DNA of 42,171 bases from Bacillota bacterium (lineage in GTDB: Bacteria > Bacillota_I > Bacilli_A > Erysipelotrichales > Erysipelotrichaceae). The DNA lies in contig JAUNDJ010000007.1 in NCBI GenBank assembly GCA_030526175.1, forward strand, positions 1 through 42,171, read 5' to 3'. A program made the position numbers and the translations under genes. The notes beneath the pieces were generated by a model, which was not told the origin of the DNA, did not search any database, and saw only the letters and a program-made list of their open reading frames with translations. Below, piece by piece: positions 1 through 8,572 of the stretch (its first letter is position 1; each line of letters starts with the position of its first letter).

Positions 1-77
1 CATAAACCTCAAAATTTAAAAGGTCTGTTTCATCCTCATCCAGTTTTAAATATTCAATAACTTTCGTTCCGGCTTCT

Positions 78-662
78 TTATTTTTTTATTTCTTTGACAA
101 TATATTCGATAGTATTATCCAAACCATTTTCGGATAAATAAGTTAATAAATGATGGATAAGCTTATCCGTATTTGGATGGATCGTAATAATGTCGCGTCC
201 TCTTTCATAGTATTCTAAAGCACTAGAATCTGTGTAATTTTCTTTCTGGTAAATTTTACTTGCAGCAACACGATCACAAAACATTTCGATGACATAATTA
301 ACAGGCATTTCTACGGCAACAATGCCATTTCTACTATTGTCTAACCAATACTCCCAATGGTGTTTATTTCTCCCTTTGTGATGAAGCCAAGAAAGAGAAT
401 ATCCAATATCTTCTTTTTGAGCATCAATTGGTGATCGGAACCCTTGATAATAAGTAAACCCTGTTTTTAGTTCACAATAGGAATATTTGCTTAGATCATG
501 AAGAATGCCTTGTTTATATAAATGACAACGAAAGCATAGTTTAGTAACTTCTATTTTGTGTTTATTGATGGTCTTTAGATGACCATATATTTTCTGTAAT
601 TTATTCATAAAAATAGTATACACTTTTTTCTGTTTTTTTTCTTGAATTTCACGAAAGTGCAT
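78..662 (-). CDS. DUF5662-like protein, possibly frameshifted at its 3' end
   Basis: A 194-residue soluble protein of unknown function. Motifs LYKQGILHDLSKYS and HHKGRNKHHWEYW are what I recall as hallmarks of DUF5662, and the many His/Asp residues suggest a metal site (inference). The first ATG gives the full length; Met19 (start at 608) is an alternative, and neither has a convincing Shine-Dalgarno. The stop follows a run of seven T on the plus strand (81-87). Removing one base there keeps the frame open to the window edge with protein-like sequence (KEAGTKVIEYLKLDEDETD), so the true C-terminus may lie outside the window. It is divergent from rpmE. Confidence 0.7.
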   Translation of the reverse strand: MHFREIQEKKQKKVYTIFMNKLQKIYGHLKTINKHKIEVTKLCFRCHLYKQGILHDLSKYSYCELKTGFTYYQGFRSPIDAQKEDIGYSLSWLHHKGRNKHHWEYWLDNSRNGIVAVEMPVNYVIEMFCDRVAASKIYQKENYTDSSALEYYERGRDIITIHPNTDKLIHHLLTYLSENGLDNTIEYIVKEIKK

Positions 663-724
663 GTTAATATTTTAGAGCCTTACTTTAGATCCGTTAGGGT
701 TTAAGGCGGAAGGAGGAAAGACAA

Positions 725-934
725 ATGAAACAAGGAATTCACCCAAATTACCACAAAGTAAAATGTATTTGTACATCTTGTGGAGCTGAATTCGAAACAG
801 GTAGCACAATTAAAGGAAACGAATTACGTGTAGATACTTGCAGTAACTGCCACCCATTCTATACAGGACGTCAACGTTTCGCTGCTGCTGCTGGACGTAT
901 CGAAAAGTTCAACAAGAAATATGGTTTAAAATAA
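725..934 (+). CDS. rpmE: 50S ribosomal protein L31, zinc-binding form
   Basis: A 69-residue component of the large ribosomal subunit. The start [20 protein letters not shown], the two pairs CTSC and CSNC, and the C-terminal FNKKYG-type end identify bacterial L31. The four cysteines mark the zinc-containing (C+) form, as opposed to the zinc-free paralogue used under zinc limitation. A strong GGAGG lies eight bases before the ATG. It is monocistronic, with its own terminator immediately downstream, and its promoter region is shared with the divergent DUF5662-like gene. Confidence 0.97.
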   Translation: MKQGIHPNYHKVKCICTSCGAEFETGSTIKGNELRVDTCSNCHPFYTGRQRFAAAAGRIEKFNKKYGLK

Positions 935-947
935 TAAATGTTGATAG

Positions 948-974
948 AAAAAGTGTCTTCGGACACTTTTTTTT
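948..974 (+). terminator. Rho-independent terminator of rpmE
   Basis: Ten-base-pair stem (948-957 with 962-971) closed by a TTCG tetraloop and followed by a T run. It ends only 13 bases before the comFA start codon. Confidence 0.93.
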
Positions 975-987
975 CGTATATATAAGT

Positions 988-2166
988 ATGAAATGTTTGA
1001 GATGTAAAAATGAGAATCCATCCTTTTTTTATAACGATCAGGGAATTTGGTATTGTCGTAAATGTATAGAATTTGGAAGATTAAATATCGGGGATGTGTG
1101 TAAACCGAATGTTTTATCCAAAACCGTTTGGAAAGGAGACATACGTCTTCAATATCCACTAACAGATCATCAAAAATATTGTTCTAAAAAAATAATTAGT
1201 TACTTGAAACAGAAAAAGTCTGTTTTTCTATATGCCGCAACAGGTGCAGGGAAAACGGAGGTGAGTATGGGAAGTATCGCTTATTATCTTCATCAGGGAA
1301 AAAAAGTCTGTTTTGCGATAAGTCGAAGACAAGTTGTTTTAGAAATAAGAGAACGTCTACAAGAGGCCTTTGTTGATTTAGAAGTAGTTGCGGTTACACA
1401 GGGGTATACCGATATTACGGATGGAGATATTATTGTGTGTACGACACACCAGTTATATCGATATCCTCAAAGTTTTGATTTACTAATATTAGATGAAGTG
1501 GATGCTTTCCCTTATGCGAATAATGAACTATTAAAAGAAATCGCCAAAAATGCATGTAAAGGGGAAATTTTGTTGCTGTCAGCTACACCAGATGAAGAAA
1601 GCTTATTAAAAATTCAAAATGGGGAAATGGAAATGGTGAGTTTATTTGAAAGACCGCATAAGCATCCTTTAATTATTCCAAAAGTGATTCATCTTCCTTT
1701 ATTTTTCCAAATACTATATGTTTTTTTGTTTTGTCTTCAAATGAAAAAAGAGAAGAAACAAGTGTTAGTATTTGTTCCTAAGAAACAAGATACAAATTGG
1801 ATGGCTCAAATATTCTCTGTCTTTTTTTCCTGTTCAGGTATTCATTCTTCTACAAAAAATAAAGATGATATTTTAGATGCGTTTCGAAGAAAAACGTTGA
1901 GTGTTCTTTTCTCAACTACACTATTAGAACGTGGAATTACGATTCCTAGTGTACAAGTTTTAGTATTTCATGCGGATCATCCAGTTTTTACAACAGCTAG
2001 TTTAATTCAGATTTTTGGTCGTGTAGGAAGAAGTTTTAACGATCCAACGGGAATAGGAGTTTGTTTATGTCAATCATCCAGTCTTGCTATAAAAAATTGT
2101 ATAAAGCAATTAAAGAAAATGAACGATACTGTATTTTGTGCAACAAACGAATCGACACAGAATTGA
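988..2166 (+). CDS. comFA: ComFA, DNA-uptake helicase/translocase
   Basis: DEAD-like ATPase that helps drive single-stranded DNA uptake through the ComEC channel at the inner face of the membrane (family knowledge). An N-terminal zinc finger has CLRC and CRKC pairs in the first 30 residues. Walker A is ATGAGKTE, motif II is DEVD within LLILDEVDAFP, motif III is LSATP, and the C-terminal helicase motif is QIFGRVGRS. At 392 residues it is somewhat shorter than Bacillus ComFA. No Shine-Dalgarno precedes the ATG and the rpmE terminator ends 13 bases upstream, so initiation may be leaderless. Its 3' end overlaps comFC by 100 bases. Confidence 0.93.
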   Translation: MKCLRCKNENPSFFYNDQGIWYCRKCIEFGRLNIGDVCKPNVLSKTVWKGDIRLQYPLTDHQKYCSKKIISYLKQKKSVFLYAATGAGKTEVSMGSIAYYLHQGKKVCFAISRRQVVLEIRERLQEAFVDLEVVAVTQGYTDITDGDIIVCTTHQLYRYPQSFDLLILDEVDAFPYANNELLKEIAKNACKGEILLLSATPDEESLLKIQNGEMEMVSLFERPHKHPLIIPKVIHLPLFFQILYVFLFCLQMKKEKKQVLVFVPKKQDTNWMAQIFSVFFSCSGIHSSTKNKDDILDAFRRKTLSVLFSTTLLERGITIPSVQVLVFHADHPVFTTASLIQIFGRVGRSFNDPTGIGVCLCQSSSLAIKNCIKQLKKMNDTVFCATNESTQN

Positions 2167-2756
2167 GATTCGAAGAATTTGTTGAAGAATTAGTATTATG
2201 CAAAGAGTGTGAAGAAAAGGTTAGAGGGAAAAAACAAGTTTATGAAAAAGAAGGTAAAAAATATATAATCTATCACGAATATAATGAATTTATAGAACGA
2301 CTTCTTTTTCGATATAAAGAACAAAGGGATATTGCTTTATCTAGTATTTTTTTGACAGCATATAAAAAAGAATTAGAAAAAATCAGTAGAAAGTATGCGA
2401 TTGTTGTATTATGTTCTTCCGAGGAAAAGAGAAGATTTAGAGCATTTGAACCACTTGTTGAATGGTTTAAAGCCATACAAATTGAAGTATATTCTCCTTT
2501 TTATAAAACGATGGATTGGAAACAAAGCAGTCTTTCTTTTGAAAAAAGAAAAGGAATACATCATATATTAAAAAAGAAAAGTTTCTATTCTTTACCTAAA
2601 AAACCGATAGTATTATTTGATGATGTAATTACTAGCGGAGCTACAATAGAACGAGCCATGGAGCTTATTAATGTGGATATTGTCATAGCTTATGCTGCGC
2701 ATCCAAACTGGATAGATAATATGAAAAACTTTCAAAAATCGTGTGAAAAGATGTGA
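2067..2756 (+). CDS. comFC: ComFC, phosphoribosyltransferase-like competence protein
   Basis: Partner of ComFA in DNA uptake (ComF/GntX family). The N-terminus carries a four-cysteine zinc finger (CILC then CKEC), and the C-terminus has the PRPP-binding signature VLFDDVITSGATIERA typical of type I phosphoribosyltransferases. I chose ATG 2067 over TTG 2061 because GGAG lies six bases upstream of it. The 100-base overlap with comFA in another frame is long and suggests coupled translation. Length is 229 residues, normal for the family. Confidence 0.92.
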   Translation: MSIIQSCYKKLYKAIKENERYCILCNKRIDTELRFEEFVEELVLCKECEEKVRGKKQVYEKEGKKYIIYHEYNEFIERLLFRYKEQRDIALSSIFLTAYKKELEKISRKYAIVVLCSSEEKRRFRAFEPLVEWFKAIQIEVYSPFYKTMDWKQSSLSFEKRKGIHHILKKKSFYSLPKKPIVLFDDVITSGATIERAMELINVDIVIAYAAHPNWIDNMKNFQKSCEKM

Positions 2757-2825
2757 GCTATCAATAAATATAGAAAAAAATAACTTGTTTTGATAGAATT
2801 TATTACGATAAGGGGGGACTTTATC

Positions 2826-4061
2826 GTGGCTAAAGAAAAAAATAGCGATGAACTAATGGAATTGTTAGATTCTTTTGATATAGATGAAGATTATACTGCA
2901 TTATCAAATAAAATGGATGCTTTTACAAAAGAAAAGAACAAAAGAAAACAAAATAAACAAGAAGATGTTTCTTTTGTCCAACCGGAAGAAGACAAAAAAG
3001 CACCCGAAAGTATCAGCAATACTATTATTGCACCATTGAAACCCGATACTATAGGGGATGCAGGAGGAAAAACTCTAATTTTTCCAGGAACAACAACGAC
3101 AACAACAAATAACAACAAAGCTGGTGGAGAAACGGTTGTCATCAATGATCCACAATCCCATCAGTTTTTTAAAGGAAATGAAGATCCGGATGAAATATTA
3201 AGAAGGCAAGTTATTGAAGAATTTAATGGACAACCTGTATTAAGTAAAAGAGTTAAGCAAATTCTCTTTATTATAGCCGGTGGTATTGTGGTTTTTGTAT
3301 TGTTGCTTGGAGGAATAAAGATGATTTCATCTTTTGCGAATACAGAAAAAGTTGAAGAAGAAGTGGACCAAGAAAAAATTCAATACTATAACGAAATTCG
3401 TTCTTGGGCACAATCCTTCCAAACTTTAGATGAATCACAAAAAACAAGAATTAAATCTTTGGAATCTAAGTTCAATAAGTTATCTGAGGAACAAAAAGAA
3501 GAAATTAACACAATTCTAAGACAAAAAACGGGAAAAACATTTGACGAATTATTAGCGGAAGCAAAATCTGAAAAAACAGAAGATAAGAAAAACAACAATA
3601 CGGAATTAGCAGAAAAGAAAGCACAATTAAAATCTCGAATTCAAGAAGCAAAAGCAGCTGTAGACGCGGCACAAGAAAAAATGAATGATGCCCAACAAGC
3701 TCTAACGCAAGCAGAAGAAGATTATAACGAAGCACAAGAATTAAGAGATGCAGGTAGCACAGAAGCAGAAGCCGCTCTGGCCGTATTAAATGAAATTGAA
3801 AAAGACGCTCTTCTTCCAGCGGATGAATTCAAAGAAAAGTATGAAACGAATGAAGCTTGGGCAAGTGCTAAAAATGAAGCAAAAGCGTATTGGCAACAAA
3901 AAGTTGGAGAGTTGAATTCTTTAGAAATTAATTTAAACAATGCATATTATGCATATAATGTGGCGACAGAATCCTATAACTCTTCAAAAGCAGAATATGA
4001 TAATTGTGTAAATGTTTATAACGATTTAGTAAATCAATATAATGCATTAGACAAGGAATAA
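2826..4061 (+). CDS. Single-pass membrane protein with long C-terminal coiled coil, function unknown
   Basis: I do not recognise the family. The 411-residue product starts at GTG 2826, with a G-rich Shine-Dalgarno (GGGGGG) about eight bases upstream; the in-frame TTG at 2790 lacks one. Visible parts are an acidic, Lys-rich cytoplasmic N-terminus of about 140 residues with a Thr/Asn-rich linker, one hydrophobic segment (about residues 145-173, ILFIIAGGIVVFVLLLGG), and a Glu/Lys/Ala-rich region from about 185 to the end that should form long coiled coils. That predicts an N-in, C-out topology. It lies 69 bases after comFC and could share its transcript. A role in envelope structure or cell division would be a guess. 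Confidence 0.8.
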   Translation: MAKEKNSDELMELLDSFDIDEDYTALSNKMDAFTKEKNKRKQNKQEDVSFVQPEEDKKAPESISNTIIAPLKPDTIGDAGGKTLIFPGTTTTTTNNNKAGGETVVINDPQSHQFFKGNEDPDEILRRQVIEEFNGQPVLSKRVKQILFIIAGGIVVFVLLLGGIKMISSFANTEKVEEEVDQEKIQYYNEIRSWAQSFQTLDESQKTRIKSLESKFNKLSEEQKEEINTILRQKTGKTFDELLAEAKSEKTEDKKNNNTELAEKKAQLKSRIQEAKAAVDAAQEKMNDAQQALTQAEEDYNEAQELRDAGSTEAEAALAVLNEIEKDALLPADEFKEKYETNEAWASAKNEAKAYWQQKVGELNSLEINLNNAYYAYNVATESYNSSKAEYDNCVNVYNDLVNQYNALDKE

Positions 4062-4063
4062 AC

Positions 4064-4088
4064 AAAGAGTGTGGTACACACTCTTTTT
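4064..4088 (+). terminator. Rho-independent terminator
   Basis: Perfect ten-base-pair stem (64-73 with 77-86 of this kilobase), three-base loop and a T run, directly after the stop codon at 4059-4061. Confidence 0.92.
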
Positions 4089-4202
4089 GTTTGCGTAGAA
4101 AGTACAGAAATAAGAAAAACTCATATTATTTATTATTAGTTACTCTTTTTTAATAAGCTTGTTTTTGTTAAAATACTCTTGGTATGGAAAGTTGGTGAAA
4201 CT

Positions 4203-5204
4203 ATGCGAAATGCGATCGTACTAGCCGCAGGAAAAGGGACGAGAATGAAATCTGACCAAAGTAAGGTTATGCATACAATTATTGACCGTCCAATGTTGGC
4301 TTATATCATTGATGCTTTAAAAGCTGTAAATGTTCAAAGAATTGTAGTTATTGTTGGATATCAAGCTGAAACAATTAAAGCTTATTTCAAAGATGTAGAA
4401 TTTGCTTTACAAGAACCACAACTAGGAACAGGACATGCTGTTATGCAAGCAACTCAGTTAAAAGATGAAGAAGGAGAAACAATCATCATTAATGGAGATG
4501 GGCCTTGTATTCAAAAAGAAACATTAGAAAAATTATTCGAAATGAATAAAGATGCTTCTTGTACATTATTAACTTCTGTTTTAGAAGATGGAAAACATTA
4601 TGGACGTATTGTACGAAATGAAGATGGGAATGTAACAGGAATTGTCGAAGCAAAAGATTGCACGGAAGAGCAATTGAAAATCTGTGAAATAAATGCAGGT
4701 ATGTATTGTTTCAAGAATAGAGATTTATTTGATAACTTAGATAAATTAGAAACGAATAACGCACAAAAAGAATATTACTTAACGGATATGGTTAAGATTC
4801 TTGCTTCCCAAGGAAAAAAGGTGAACGGGTATATTATTGAAGATCGTGACGAAGTCATGGGAATTAATGATTGTGTGGAGTTAAATGTAGCATATAGTTG
4901 GATGAGAGATCGTATCAATCTAAACTTAATGAAAAATGGTGTACAAATTGTAGACCCAAAACGAACAGTTATCGGAAAAGATGTTGTAATTGGGCATGAT
5001 GTAGTGATTCATCCGAATACAGAAATTTTAGGTAACACAGTAATTGGAAATCACGTCGAGATTCTTGGCGGTTCCTATATAAAAGATTCAACAATCCAAG
5101 AAGGATCAATCGTTGATTTCAGTAAAGTAGTAAATTCTACTGTAGAAGCAAATTCTACAGTCGGGCCATTATCTTACGTATTAAATGACGAAAAAATAAG
5201 ATAA
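4203..5204 (+). CDS. glmU: UDP-GlcNAc pyrophosphorylase, GlmU lacking the acetyltransferase half
   Basis: Makes UDP-N-acetylglucosamine from GlcNAc-1-phosphate and UTP for peptidoglycan. The nucleotidyltransferase signature LAAGKGTRMK is at residues 9-18, followed by LGTGHAVMQA and NGDGPC, where the Asp matches the metal-binding Asp of the family. The ATG at 4203 is preceded by GGTGA; the upstream in-frame start is unsupported. The protein is 333 residues, whereas bifunctional GlmU is about 455. It keeps only a few left-handed beta-helix turns and stops at VGPLSYV, where the acetyl-CoA/GlcN-1-P site would begin. prs starts 23 bases later, so no detached 3' half exists here. The glmU-prs order matches Bacillus. 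Confidence 0.88.
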   Translation: MRNAIVLAAGKGTRMKSDQSKVMHTIIDRPMLAYIIDALKAVNVQRIVVIVGYQAETIKAYFKDVEFALQEPQLGTGHAVMQATQLKDEEGETIIINGDGPCIQKETLEKLFEMNKDASCTLLTSVLEDGKHYGRIVRNEDGNVTGIVEAKDCTEEQLKICEINAGMYCFKNRDLFDNLDKLETNNAQKEYYLTDMVKILASQGKKVNGYIIEDRDEVMGINDCVELNVAYSWMRDRINLNLMKNGVQIVDPKRTVIGKDVVIGHDVVIHPNTEILGNTVIGNHVEILGGSYIKDSTIQEGSIVDFSKVVNSTVEANSTVGPLSYVLNDEKIR

Positions 5205-5227
5205 AAGAAAAATACAGGGAGGAAAAT

Positions 5228-6190
5228 ATGTTAGAAAACACAGTTGTATTCGCTTTATCATCAAGTCGTGGATTAGCAGAAAAAATTTGTAAAGAATTAG
5301 GAATTGAATTAGGAAAATGCACAGTTAATCACTTTGCAGATGGAGAAATCTTAGTTGAATTAAACGAATCAGTTCGTGGAAAAAACGTATATTTTGTACA
5401 AAGTACAAACAATCCAGTAAATGATAATTTAATGGAATTATTAATTGGTATGGATGCTTGTAAAAGAGCAAGTGCTGCTTCTATTACTACAATTATCCCT
5501 TACTACGGATATGCACGCCAAGATAGAAAAGCAAAACCTCGTCAACCAATCACTTCTAAATTAGTAGCTAGTTTATTAGAAAAAGCAGGAGCTGGAAGAG
5601 TAGTAACTGTTGATTTACATGCTACACAAATTCAAGGATACTTTGATATTCCTGCAGATGATATTGCAGCTAACCAAGTTATTGCTGAACACTTCTTACG
5701 CAAAGAAGACTTTAACATGGAAGATGTAGTTGTTGTTTCACCAGACCACGGAGGAACTGTTCGTGCACGTCGTTTAGCAGCTGCTTTAAATGTTCCACTA
5801 GCAATTATCGATAAACGTCGTCCAAAACCAAACGTAGCAGAAGCTATGAATATTTTAGGAGATGTTGATGGTAAGAAATGTATCATTATCGATGATATGG
5901 TAGATACAGCTGGAACTCTTTGTGCAGGTATTAAAATGTTAAAAGACAAAGGTGCTAAAGAAGTATATGCAACTTGTTCACACGGTATTCTTTCAGGACC
6001 AGCTATTGAAAGATTAAAATCGGCTGGATTAGCTGAATTTGTTAGTACAGATACTATCGATCAAACAGAACACCAAAAAGACTATCCAGAAATGGTAGTA
6101 TTAACAATGGCTCCATTATTAGCTAGTTTAATTGCAGCTGTAGAAAATCAATCTTCTTTAGGAGAAGCATTGTCACACTGTTTTGGATAA
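5228..6190 (+). CDS. prs: Ribose-phosphate pyrophosphokinase
   Basis: Converts ribose-5-phosphate and ATP to PRPP, the precursor of nucleotides, histidine and tryptophan. The 320-residue length is standard. The PRPP-binding loop IIIDDMVDTAGT and the flexible-loop/PDHGG region (VSPDHGGTVRARR) are intact. GGGAGG lies six bases before the ATG. It follows glmU closely, forming an operon that links two uses of activated sugars. Confidence 0.97.
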   Translation: MLENTVVFALSSSRGLAEKICKELGIELGKCTVNHFADGEILVELNESVRGKNVYFVQSTNNPVNDNLMELLIGMDACKRASAASITTIIPYYGYARQDRKAKPRQPITSKLVASLLEKAGAGRVVTVDLHATQIQGYFDIPADDIAANQVIAEHFLRKEDFNMEDVVVVSPDHGGTVRARRLAAALNVPLAIIDKRRPKPNVAEAMNILGDVDGKKCIIIDDMVDTAGTLCAGIKMLKDKGAKEVYATCSHGILSGPAIERLKSAGLAEFVSTDTIDQTEHQKDYPEMVVLTMAPLLASLIAAVENQSSLGEALSHCFG

Positions 6191-6191
6191 T

Positions 6192-6545
6192 ATGAATACA
6201 ATTTGTTTCATCGGATATCCAAGATGTACAACTTGTATTAAAGCATACAAAGCAATACAAGAAATGGGATTGGAAGTTCAATATAGAAATATTCAAACAG
6301 AGAATCCAACAAAAGAAGAAATCCAAGAGTGGATAGCTCAAGGTGTTGAATTAAAAAATTTATTCAACACAAGCGGAAAGCTTTATCGTGAATTAAATGT
6401 TAAAGAGAAAAGAAAAACAAGTAGCGATGAAGAATTAATCGACTTATTATCACAAAATGGTATGTTAGTAAAACGACCAATCGTGATTGGGAACAATAAA
6501 ATTATTGTTGGAAATAAAATTTCTGAATATGAATCATTAAAGTAG
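6192..6545 (+). CDS. Spx/ArsC-family thioredoxin-fold protein
   Basis: A small (117-residue) ArsC-like fold protein with the redox pair CTTC at residues 11-14 and the conserved KRPIVIGNNKIIVG segment near the C-terminus. This family includes Spx/MgsR, which bind RNA polymerase, and arsenate-reductase-like proteins (YffB type). The missing arsenate P-loop cysteine pattern and the CxxC argue for a Spx/YffB-like member, but I cannot tell a regulator from an enzyme. The ATG at 6192 directly follows the prs stop, suggesting translational coupling; the TTG at 6183 is less likely. Confidence 0.8.
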   Translation: MNTICFIGYPRCTTCIKAYKAIQEMGLEVQYRNIQTENPTKEEIQEWIAQGVELKNLFNTSGKLYRELNVKEKRKTSSDEELIDLLSQNGMLVKRPIVIGNNKIIVGNKISEYESLK

Positions 6546-6567
6546 AGAGAAATCTCTACTTTTTTTG
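6541..6567 (+). terminator. Rho-independent terminator of glmU-prs-arsC-like operon
   Basis: Eight-base-pair stem (6541-6548 with 6553-6560), GAAA tetraloop and a run of seven T. Confidence 0.93.
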
Positions 6568-6582
6568 TGAAATTTTGTGTAT

Positions 6583-6609
6583 TTAGCAAACAACTTGAAA
6601 TAGTGCTAA
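6583..6609 (+). promoter_or_regulatory. CIRCE-like HrcA operator 1 of ftsH
   Basis: TTAGCAAAC, nine bases, TAGTGCTAA. This has the exact 9-9-9 geometry of CIRCE (TTAGCACTC-N9-GAGTGCTAA) and matches 15 of 18 arm positions. The spacer contains the -35 box, so HrcA binding here would block RNA polymerase. Confidence 0.75.
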
Positions 6610-6622
6610 TTATGTGTATAAT
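6595..6622 (+). promoter_or_regulatory. Sigma-A promoter of ftsH
   Basis: -35 TTGAAA (6595-6600), 16-base spacer, -10 TATAAT (6617-6622) with a TG two bases upstream (extended -10). It sits between the two CIRCE-like operators and overlaps the first. Confidence 0.85.
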
Positions 6623-6626
6623 AGAT

Positions 6627-6653
6627 TTAACACTTAAGATACTAAAGTGCTAG
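6627..6653 (+). promoter_or_regulatory. CIRCE-like HrcA operator 2 of ftsH
   Basis: TTAACACTT, nine bases, AAGTGCTAG. It again has 9-9-9 spacing and matches 14 of 18 CIRCE arm positions. It covers the expected transcription start and touches the ftsH Shine-Dalgarno (AGGAG, 6652-6656), so it could act on DNA and, as a hairpin, on translation. Confidence 0.65.
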
Positions 6654-6663
6654 GAGAATGTAT

Positions 6664-8523
6664 ATGAATGAAAAAAAGAAGCCGTTATATCGGTACTATA
6701 GTATTATCTTTATCGTTTTGTTGATTTTTAACCTTTTTGTTCTTCCTCTATTAAGAGATATGAGTGTTGTATCTGTTAATTATTCCGATTTTATTGCAGA
6801 AGTAAATGAAAAGAAAGTTGATGAAGTACAAATAAAAGACGATGTTATCTATTATACTCTTAAGGATAAAGAAAATCTTATGTATAAAACAGGAGAGATG
6901 GACGATCCAAATTTAGTCTCTCGTTTAGAAAAATCAGGAGCTAAATTTAACCAAGTCGTTGTTGAGCAAATGAATCCTATCTTTTCTTATCTCCTTTCTT
7001 TCTTCTTACCAATTATTTTATTATGGGGATTAGGTGCATTCATGTTTAAGCGAGCACAAAAGAAAATGGGAGATGAACAAATGTCCTTTAACCAAGGTGG
7101 ATTTGGTTTGGGAAATATAGGAAAATCTAATGCCAAAGTATACGTTGGAGAAAAGACAGGTGTTACTTTTAAAGATGTAGCCGGTCAAGATGAAGCCAAA
7201 GAAAATCTAGTTGAAATCGTTGACTTTTTAAACAATCCAAAAAAATACGAAGAAATTGGTGCAAAAATGCCCAAAGGAGCCTTATTAGTAGGACCTCCTG
7301 GAACTGGTAAAACATTGCTCGCAAAAGCGGTTGCTGGAGAAGCAGGAGTTCCATTCTTTTCTATTTCAGGTTCTGAATTTGTGGAAATGTTTGTTGGACG
7401 AGGAGCTGCTAAGGTTAGAGATTTATTTAAACAAGCAAGAGAAAAAGCACCTTGTATCGTATTTATTGATGAAATCGATACAGTAGGGAAAAAACGTGAC
7501 AATGGTGGATTATCTGGAAATGATGAACGTGAACAAACTTTAAATCAGTTATTGGCTGAAATGGATGGTTTTGACGGGTCAAAAGGAGTTGTGTTATTAG
7601 CAGCAACAAATAGACCGGATTCTTTAGATCCAGCACTAACTAGACCTGGTCGATTCGACCGTCGTATTCCAGTAGAATTGCCAGATTTACGAGGACGAGA
7701 AGAAATATTAAAACTACATGCAAAGAATGTAAAATGCTCACCAGAAATTAACTTTAACGTTGTCGCAAGAGCGGCGGCTGGATCTAGTGGAGCCGAACTT
7801 GCCAATATTATTAATGAAGGAGCATTATTAGCGCTTCGAGATAATCGTAAAATGGTTGTTCAAAAAGATTTAGAAGAAGCCATTGAAATTGTAATTGCTG
7901 GAGAACAAAAGAAAGGGGCAGTAATTAGCACAAAAGAAAGACTAATTGTTGCTTATCATGAAATCGGCCATGCATTGGTTGCTGCAAAATGTTCCGATGC
8001 TGCTCCAGTGCACAAAATTACAATTATCCCTCGTACTAAAGGTGCATTAGGATATACAATGCAGATTGAAGAAAGTCAACAAAATTTATTGTCCAAAGAA
8101 GAAGCATACCAAAAGATTATGACTTTTACGGGCGGAAGATGTGCGGAAGAATTAATTTTTAATTCCATCACGACAGGAGCAAGTAATGATATCGAACAAG
8201 CAACTAGAATTGCTCGTGCAATGATTACTCGTTATGGTATGAGCGATACTTTTGGAATGGTTGCCTTAGAAACTTTACAAAATCAATATTTAGGAAGTGA
8301 TACAAGTTTAGCTTGTTCGGCGCAAACAGCCGCTAAAGTGGATGAAGAAGTTGTTAAATTGGTAGGTAAAGCACACGACGAAGCTTATCAAATATTGAAA
8401 GATAATATTTCTAAATTACATGAACTTGCAAAGTATTTATATGAAAAAGAAACGATTACTGGTGAAGAATTCATGTATATTCTAAATAAACCAGCAGAAA
8501 TACCTGAATCGATTAACCGATAG
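6664..8523 (+). CDS. ftsH: FtsH, ATP-dependent membrane zinc metalloprotease
   Basis: AAA+ protease that removes misfolded membrane proteins and some regulators. Two N-terminal membrane segments flank a small extracytoplasmic domain. Walker A GPPGTGKT is at residues 210-217, Walker B is VFIDEID, the second region of homology ends in RPGRFDRR, and the zinc site HEIGH is at 432-436. The 619-residue length is normal. ATG 6664 lies seven bases after AGGAG; ATG 6658 is too close to it. Heat-shock control by HrcA is suggested by the two CIRCE-like sites upstream (inference). Confidence 0.97.
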   Translation: MNEKKKPLYRYYSIIFIVLLIFNLFVLPLLRDMSVVSVNYSDFIAEVNEKKVDEVQIKDDVIYYTLKDKENLMYKTGEMDDPNLVSRLEKSGAKFNQVVVEQMNPIFSYLLSFFLPIILLWGLGAFMFKRAQKKMGDEQMSFNQGGFGLGNIGKSNAKVYVGEKTGVTFKDVAGQDEAKENLVEIVDFLNNPKKYEEIGAKMPKGALLVGPPGTGKTLLAKAVAGEAGVPFFSISGSEFVEMFVGRGAAKVRDLFKQAREKAPCIVFIDEIDTVGKKRDNGGLSGNDEREQTLNQLLAEMDGFDGSKGVVLLAATNRPDSLDPALTRPGRFDRRIPVELPDLRGREEILKLHAKNVKCSPEINFNVVARAAAGSSGAELANIINEGALLALRDNRKMVVQKDLEEAIEIVIAGEQKKGAVISTKERLIVAYHEIGHALVAAKCSDAAPVHKITIIPRTKGALGYTMQIEESQQNLLSKEEAYQKIMTFTGGRCAEELIFNSITTGASNDIEQATRIARAMITRYGMSDTFGMVALETLQNQYLGSDTSLACSAQTAAKVDEEVVKLVGKAHDEAYQILKDNISKLHELAKYLYEKETITGEEFMYILNKPAEIPESINR

Positions 8524-8546
8524 AAGAGAGACTTTTCTCTTCTTTT
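8522..8546 (+). terminator. Probable terminator after ftsH
   Basis: Eight-base-pair stem (8522-8529 with 8536-8543), six-base loop, short T stretch interrupted by C. Moderate strength; partial read-through into pepF is possible. Confidence 0.65.
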
Positions 8547-8572
8547 CTTGTAGAATAAAAAAGGTGATGATT

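Noticed and set aside
3200..4061. Minus-strand frames antisense to the coiled-coil gene
   Set aside because: They are Leu/Phe-rich mirror images of a Glu/Lys-rich helical gene, without ribosome binding sites.
5632..5949. 105-codon minus-strand frame inside prs
   Set aside because: Antisense to a highly conserved gene with strong codon bias; shadow frame.
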